Notes under the pieces: generated by a model
Told to the model about the DNA's origin: nothing
What the model saw: the letters and a program-made list of their open reading frames with translations, nothing else
Database searches by the model: none
Program-made: the position numbers and the translations under genes
NCBI GenBank assembly: GCA_948474755.1
Contig: CAOLHI010000959.1
Location: 124,001-188,000, forward strand
DNA from: Ctenosaura bakeri
Lineage: Eukaryota > Chordata > Lepidosauria > Squamata > Iguanidae
Direction of reading: 5' to 3'
Length of the DNA: 64,000 nt
In this document: one piece after another, positions 57,896 to 64,000 of the stretch
Numbering within the stretch: the stretch's first letter is position 1
Layout of the letters: each line of letters begins with the position of its first letter

Positions 57896-59665
57896 CATTT
57901 TTTCCCAGGGTGGGGAAATAAAGTAAGATTTTAAAAAAATAATAATAAAATAAAATAACCTAAAAATAATCAAATCCATGAGCGCTGAACCCACAAAAGT
58001 GGAGGGCATTCTGTGTCTTCTTTCTCTGCACATATTCTGCATGCATTTTTCTGAAGTCTACATTTTTTTAACATATACATTTTCTTTGTGTACATATTTT
58101 GTCTATCCTCTCTTTCTTCTTTCCTCCCATTTCAAAACACACTACAGATGTGGATGTGTATGGTTTTCCAGCTACAATTAAATTAATTTAATTAATGTAG
58201 TTCAAATTGATTTCACAGCATCAGAAACTGATTAGAGGGAGGTTTGTTGAGTTATCTTTTAGATAACTTCATGGAGCAAGAATTGACCAATTGCTCTCAC
58301 GAAAAGCAAAGCAAGGAGGAAAAAAGAAATGGAGCTTTCCCTATTATGCTATACTTTTTAAATCTTACATACAGGAAATTGTAATGAACAAATATTTCAG
58401 GAGAATGGTCTGCCTTGAGGAAACTATTAAATTGGTGGAAAGACTTTTACTGACAAAGTAGGTTTTTACTTATCTTTAAAGAACGAAATGTCAAATAACT
58501 TCCTTTTTCTTTTTCCTGTGCTTATCATTGTTAGTCTACAATGCAGTTAAGAAAGAGAACAATCTTCAAGAAAATATACTTTTAAAATAGAGGATGTTGC
58601 AAAATAGAGGTGAAAGCAAACAGAAAATAAAGAAATCAGGATAAAAAAAAAATACATGCCAGGAACTTTTACCTGCAAGGTTCAAACAAAGAAAAAAGAG
58701 GGCAGTCATCAAACTACGTACTTTCCTCCACAAATCAAAGTCTTGCCAGGGGGCCATCGACAAGCCTTTACTTTGGGGGGTGGGGAACATTGCCAGCAAA
58801 GGTAGACAAACAAAAAACAAGACTTCAAAGCAACCAGTCCAATAATTCTAACACAAAGAATTACACCAAAAGAGGGAAAATAGATGAGCATACAGTTGTA
58901 GCTGCCAAGTATAAGAAACTGTTTTGAAGAGGAGAAAGGATTCAAGCCACATTAAAACACAAAACAGCAGAATTTCCAACATACATCATTCAATTGCTTT
59001 TTAGGCCTTCAATTCACAACAGTTTTTTTTTTTCTTCTCATACTAATTTTGCCTCTTTCAATAATGAAGAGAAAAGGGAAACTTAAATTCTCCAAGCAGT
59101 CAGCAGCAAAATCAAACAAATATTTATGTTCTGGATTTTAAGAGAATGTACATCCCATCTTCCATCTAATTTTTAAACCAAGCTGTTTTCCAACAATATC
59201 AGGGAATATCTTTGCATACTGTGAGCCTAATCATAAATAAAAATCAAATTCAATTAGGCCCCCAATTGCTGCCCAACCCATGAAATGAAGAGACCACACA
59301 TAGGGCTTGAGTTGAACTATGGCAATTTATTAATGTATGCCTAATTAACATAAAGCAAACAAAGAGGCTGAGGAAGGGGCGGCACAGCCCTAAAAAGGTT
59401 CTATAGACCCCATCCTTTCCCCTTTCCACCACGCAACCCTTGTCACGTGGTGATTGCATGGTGTCTTCTCATGGGAGGCCCGCAAAGGTGTCCCTCCCAC
59501 TACCATGTGTGATCACGCAAGTGAGGGGAGATGAATTATACAATCAGGAGCATGATGGGACCAATTTCCTCTTGCATGCTTCTGTGTCTCCAAATCCCCT
59601 CTGTTTCTCAGCACTTTCTAACTACTTACCTTCCTAACTGCCTTGATAGTAACTGTCTTACCTGG
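57896..59665. other. Unique sequence
   Basis: A short direct repeat of AATTAATTTAATTAATG lies near 58178-58196. No exon or family recognised. Confidence 0.4.
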
Positions 59666-60801
59666 TGTGATGGACCGTAGGGGGAGTGGTTTCCTGAGTG
59701 GTAGAGAGCCTTCCAGCAACAGGTTGCCAGGCAATCAAAATGACCACTCCAGACAGAAACCCAGCCCCTTTAGTGTGAAGGAGAGGTTGGTAACCTAGAA
59801 GGGAAGTGCATCACCAGGAGGCACACTGATTTGCTTGGAGTCAGACTTCAGGGAGCTAGGACCAGGAGTGAGTCTTTCAGCTAAAGAAGTTTTCAGTTAA
59901 CCAAAGTGGCGGGGGGTGGTGGTGGTGAATGAAAGGGGTGTGTTTTCTCAGAGAAAGCCTAGAGAGAGGGTTTTGTAGAGGTCTGTGTGGCCCAGGGACA
60001 GAAAATTGCCTCCCTTTAAACATCACCTTCATGTAAAAGGAGAAACCAGAAGAAAAACCAACCCACCTTTGAATCTGCTCAAAGAGAGTGACCTAGATTT
60101 GGGAACCTAGAGTTTGGCAAAAGGGTTGCCAGAAGACTGTGAGAGGGAGACCTGTGCCTTTTAGCTGATGTAAAGATATAAGAAACTGTTTAAATGCATT
60201 CTGAAGATCTATTCAAGCTTGGACACGTATACAAAGCCAACACTTTATTCTATTTGTTGCTTTAATAAAGATTATAGTATATTTTTATAAATTTTGACTC
60301 AGCTGAATAATTTTCAGTTGTTCTAACCAGACAGATACACATTACTAAAGATCAGTAAATCATTCTAAATAACAACTGAAAGGCTCTACCCTTTTATATG
60401 AAGATGGTGTTTAGAGCGAGGCAATTTTCTTTCCCTGGGCCACACAGACTTCTACAAAACAAACCACAAACCCAGAAGTCTAAGGTATAAGTCCATTTTG
60501 GAAAAGAGGTAATTTTAATTTTAAACAGTGAAATGGAGGAGTTGAGTCATGTTTAGATGGTGAATTGCTGTTCCTGGAAGTTTCCAGGAGAATGAGTGCA
60601 CTCTATTTTTGCCAGAGAGTCATCCTATGGAAGCTGGTGGTCTGAAAAGCAACCTACTACATTGTATGCATTCCCAAGGCAACACTGTGCCCATCCCTTG
60701 CTTAGAGAAAGAGGTGGTGACAAATATAAAATCTCAGCCTGGGTAGATAGGCTACTTGCCAACCAGACTCCTTCATAGATTAGTTTACTGCACTGTAAGT
60801 T
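59666..60801. mobile_element. Unclassified element with a 71-bp inverted repeat, possibly LTR-derived
   Basis: Bases 59970-60040 and 60390-60460 are inverted copies at nearly 90% identity (GTCTGTGTGGCCCAGGGA at the left). Between them are an AATAAAG signal (near 60265) and AT-rich sequence. The left part begins TGTGATGGACCGTAGG, an LTR-like start, and no TSD is visible. Either two LTR or element fragments lie head-to-head, or one foldback element has long stems. The rest (60461-60801) shows nothing I recognise. Confidence 0.4.
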
Positions 60802-60999
60802 GTGCCAGAAAGCTGTAGTGGTTTTGAGTGTTGGACTACCACCCTGGAAAGCAAGCTTCAATTCCCTGCTTGGCCATGGAAATCCAATGGGTGACCTTGG
60901 TCATGTCACATACTCTCAGCCCCAGAAAACCCCCATGATAGGTTTGTCTTAAAGTTGACATAAGTTGAAAATAATTTGAAGGCACACAACAACAACAAG
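60802..60999 (+). mobile_element. Sauria-type SINE
   Basis: AGCTGTAGTGGTTTTGAGTG head, GCTTCAATTCCCTGC B-box region, and a GACATAAGTTGAAAATAATT tail ending in ACACAACAACAACAA. Confidence 0.92.
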
Positions 61000-62424
61000 C
61001 TGTACTGATGTTGGAAATTTAAATAAACCTAATTCAAGCTGTTTATTTCTATATTGCCTCCTTATTTCCAGTTCTATTTTCAGTTAAAAGTCATCACACA
61101 TCATTGTTCCATAACACCTTTTCCCATCTTGCTGGAAAATATATTTGTTATATTGGTATTTTGGTAGCTACAATCAAGAAACTGGTGATGGGTGTATAGA
61201 AAAATGTAACCACTGACTTCATTTACTAAACTTCACAAGGACCAGCCATGAAGTGTAAATAGGAAAAACACTATCTCTGGACACCTGCGATGATAATTAC
61301 ATTGACAGATGCCACAAAGGCAGCCCCAGTGTTTTGACAAAAAATAAATGAAAGGAATGTTTTTATTTTTTATTTTTTTGAGAAGATAAAACATCCGGTT
61401 GTAGTTTCGGCAGAGATAAAGCCAACAATGTGAGTGTTTAAAAACGCATCCCTTATCCCTTATCACCCAGGTAACTAGGAGAAAGGGATAGAAATTATGA
61501 AATTAAGCTCCAAAAAGGAATGAATGTTGAAAGCTGATAAAAAAAATGATACAAGTTAATCATGTGTACAGGTTTAGTTTATTCTCACTACGGACTGTAG
61601 CTAAAATGACTCTGTAAATTAACTGCCCACAATTGTGAAATAACACTTGCTTAACATTCTGTCTCCATTTCTCATGTGGATATTAGCTGTACTCAGCATT
61701 CATGACTTATATTTGTATTATGTTTCTCGTCTCGTAAACATCTCTTTCTCTCTCTCTTGTTGTGAACCCATCCTATCATTTCATCAGGAAATGGAATAGA
61801 GAAAGAGAAAATTTCATTACAAGTGCTGTAGCTTTGGAGATGAACTGTAGATGACTCTCATTTACCCTCCTACCCTGTTTTCAGCCGAGATGAGTTTAGA
61901 AATGGAAGCATTTAGGAGGTTTCTCTTAAGAGTAATGGCATGTCGAATAATATAAACTACCAGTTATTGCCAATCTCACTTATAGGAGATTGTATTTTCT
62001 ATCAGTCCAAACAGTTGTCCCAAGTTCATTTGTTACTAGGCTGCTTCCTGATATTCCATTTCAGTAGTTGTGGTGAGAAGTTCATAAAAGCTGGATATTT
62101 ATGTCCCTGGAGGTCTACTTCTAGCAAAGACTTTTGTCCCCAGCCAACTTACAGCATCCTTTCTGAAACAGCAGCTGATGCTGACTTAAGTTGAGGGGTG
62201 CTGAGTATCCAGTTTCAATACACAAGTATTCATTTCATTCCCTCCCCCACAAAAAAACCTCTGTACATTCTTTTTTTTTCTGTGTTTTTATTTGTTTTTC
62301 TCATTGTTCTACTCATATTACACAAACAGATTCCCAAGATAACAACCCATACTGGGAAAACAGAGCCATAAGAAATGAACAGGAGATATAATTGAATTAT
62401 AAAAGAATAGTTGATACTATTAGT
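61000..62424. other. Unique sequence
   Basis: No repeat family or exon recognised. Confidence 0.4.
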
Positions 62425-62660
62425 TATTTAGAGCATTTATACCCCCACCTTTCACCAAAAAGGCTCCCAAAGCAACTTACAAATTGTTACTTTGACAGTC
62501 TGATCAAGGCATGATTGTTCTGTCCCTGGCCTATTCCCTCAGAGGCCACAACAGTGACAGTTGGGATGGATGGAGGGCCTTTCTTCAGCCGATGGAATCA
62601 AGAAACAATGGTGCTGTCCTTGGCTGATGTTCTCAGAGGCCTCAATGGGTATCTCCTTCA
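62425..62660 (-). mobile_element. Possible L2-type 3' tail remnant, minus strand
   Basis: TATACCCCCACCTTTCACC and AGGCTCCCAAAGCAACTTAC resemble the inverted L2/SINE tail that usually reads CCGCCTTTCTCC-AAGGCTC-GCGGCTTAC. An imperfect duplication of CTGTCCCTGGCC and CTCAGAGGCC follows (62520 and 62612). Confidence 0.5.
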
Positions 62661-62790
62661 ATAAATAAACAACAACAATATTAGATGAAAACTCTGTAGA
62701 TACATGAAAAGGAACAATGATGAAAACACTGATGATAATTTCAAGGAAAGGGTACCCTCATGCATTTCCTACTTATCTGCAATGCTGTGA

Positions 62791-62980
62791 TAGTAGTGCC
62801 TTCAAGTCACTTCCAACTTATGGGAACACAAAGATGAACCTATCATGGGATTTTCTGGGACTGAGAATGTGTGACACACTCAAGGTCACCCAGTGGGTTT
62901 CCCTGGCCAAGTGGGGAATCAAACCCTGGTCTCCAGGGCCGTAGTCCAATGCTCAAACGACTACACCATACTGGCTCTCT
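62791..62980 (-). mobile_element. Sauria-type SINE, minus strand
   Basis: Tail inverted, GCCTTCAAGTCACTTCCAAC then TTATGGG; body CTATCATGGGATTTTCTGGG; head inverted, AATCAAACCCTGGTCTCC and CTACACCATACTGGCTCTC. Confidence 0.93.
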
Positions 62981-63460
62981 TACTTTACCTGCAATAGCCA
63001 TATATATATTTAAAATGTGCATAATTCCTAGAAACAAATAAGAAATCATGTGGTTATCCAGAAAATGTTCATTCTATAAGGATCCACAACCAAGCAGTCC
63101 CTGTGGCTGGATCTTCAAATGAAAAGAGCATTTTAAGAAAATCTCCAGATGGGAAGCTATCAGTCTCATTTCTTCATATCAGTATCACTCATTGCTTTTC
63201 CTTATGTTTGATTTTATTTTCATTTGTTTAGTCCCAAGTATTGCTCAATATATTTTTCAGTGTATGTATTCTCCTCTTATACATTGTCTTACATTTTGTG
63301 TTGTATATTTTTTTAAAAAAATTACATCTGCACATATCTACTAATGTGCGCTCTCTTTCTCTCTTTCTCCCTCTTTCTCTTTCTTTCTCTCTCACACACA
63401 TACACAATTGTTTGGTGGAGTATAAGACAGAACAATTGTTGTTGTGTTAGCACTGATGAA
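62981..63460. other. Unique sequence with a CT-rich tract
   Basis: Pyrimidine-rich at about 63349-63394, then a short CACA run. Nothing else recognised. Confidence 0.45.
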
Positions 63461-63487
63461 ATCCATCCATCCATCCATCCATCCATC
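63461..63487. repeat. (ATCC)n microsatellite
   Basis: Six to seven ATCC units. Confidence 0.94.
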
Positions 63488-63717
63488 TACTCATCATTTC
63501 ATTTATATCTCACCTTTCCCTGAGCTGCAACTCAAGTCAGCATACCAAATCTGGGATAATATCCATACTGAACCTTGAGATTCAAGTACCAAGCACTTTC
63601 TTTCATCTTAGCCTGTCTTGCAGTGTTATCATGATAAAATAGACAGTGGGGAGTGATGCATGCTTCTCATGAGAACTGTAAGATGTTCCTTTCCTTCTCT
63701 ACCAAGGAAGCATCCAG

Positions 63718-63948
63718 GGGCCCTTTCATCATACAGCATTACATAGCTTCCACTTTTCCACTATAACTTGGCACAGCAACATCCTGTGGAATCCTGGGTC
63801 TGCAGTTATGGGAAAGGTATTTAGAATTCTTAGCCAGAGAGCTCCTCTGGTGCCTCTGGCCAAACTACATCTCCAGAATTCCATAGGAGGCAACCATGGC
63901 AGTTATACTGTAATCATAACACTGCAGTTGTATAGTGTGAAAGAGCCT
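63718..63948. mobile_element. Divergent foldback MITE, relative of 16032-16254
   Basis: Starts GGGCCCTTTCATCATACAG, ends TATAGTGTGAAAGAGCCT, flanked by CAG on both sides (63715-63717 and 63949-63951). Inner words ATCCTGTGGAATCCTGGGTC and CTCCAGAATTCCATAGGAGG are inverted around AGAGAGCTCCTCTGG. Confidence 0.8.
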
Positions 63949-64000
63949 CAGAAAGGGCCCCAAGATTTTCTTCACCCATTTTAAAGTTTAAATACACTGA

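Overview
This window looks like a non-coding (intergenic or intronic) stretch of a squamate reptile nuclear genome. I recognise no host protein-coding exon, tRNA or rRNA gene. The organism is inferred from the repeats. There are many short SINEs with a tRNA-like head (A-box/B-box) and a Bov-B-like tail ending in (ACA)n, as in Sauria SINEs. One further SINE has a 5S rRNA-derived head. L1, CR1 and L2 non-LTR retrotransposons occur together, with hAT-like DNA transposons, several families of short inverted-repeat elements and solo LTRs. This mix is typical of lizards and not of birds or mammals. I cannot name the species.

Layout. 1-6 kb: unique AT-rich DNA with two foldback MITEs (624-805, 4651-4838) and a 475-bp MITE (2479-2953). 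6.1-10.2 kb: a 5'-truncated L1 (+) with a clear target-site duplication (TSD). Its 3'UTR was hit by a 1.92-kb TA-flanked DNA transposon (8132-10053) that carries a GC-rich, CpG-island-like cargo. 10-17 kb: microsatellites, a 113-bp hAT MITE, a decayed L2 (about 13.8-15.1 kb) and a Sauria SINE. 16.9-18 kb: a SINE with an L2-like tail, split by an 850-bp hAT-like element. 19.8-20.7 kb: two Sauria SINEs. 22.7-25.8 kb: an old L1 (-) endonuclease/RT region split by a younger 5'-truncated L1 (-) with a 10-bp TSD. 25.9-26.7 kb: an L2 fragment abutting a solo LTR (26773-27695). 29-31 kb: a long GAA/GAG tract and a perfect 25-bp inverted repeat. 31.9-35 kb: CR1, MITE, L2 endonuclease and SINE fragments. 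35.9-38 kb: an LTR-like region, then a well preserved CR1 3' half. 39.8-40.7 kb: a second solo LTR. 41-42.3 kb: a MITE and a 768-bp hAT element rich in AAGTC motifs. 44.8-45.2 kb: a Sauria SINE followed directly by the 5S-headed SINE. 46.9-49.6 kb: a cluster of five MITEs. 53.2-54.4 kb: a CR1 3' end followed by a third solo LTR. 55.9-64 kb: more MITEs, tandem foldbacks, a pair of inverted repeat blocks and SINEs.

Nothing here works as a gene set. What can be read is a layered insertion history: TSDs and interrupted elements give relative ages at several points. The most unusual object is the CpG-island-bearing DNA transposon at 8132-10053. Next come the three solo LTRs of one family, each with its own 4-bp TSD, and the 5S rRNA-headed SINE. 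Superfamily names for the DNA elements rest on TSD length and termini only and need a library search.
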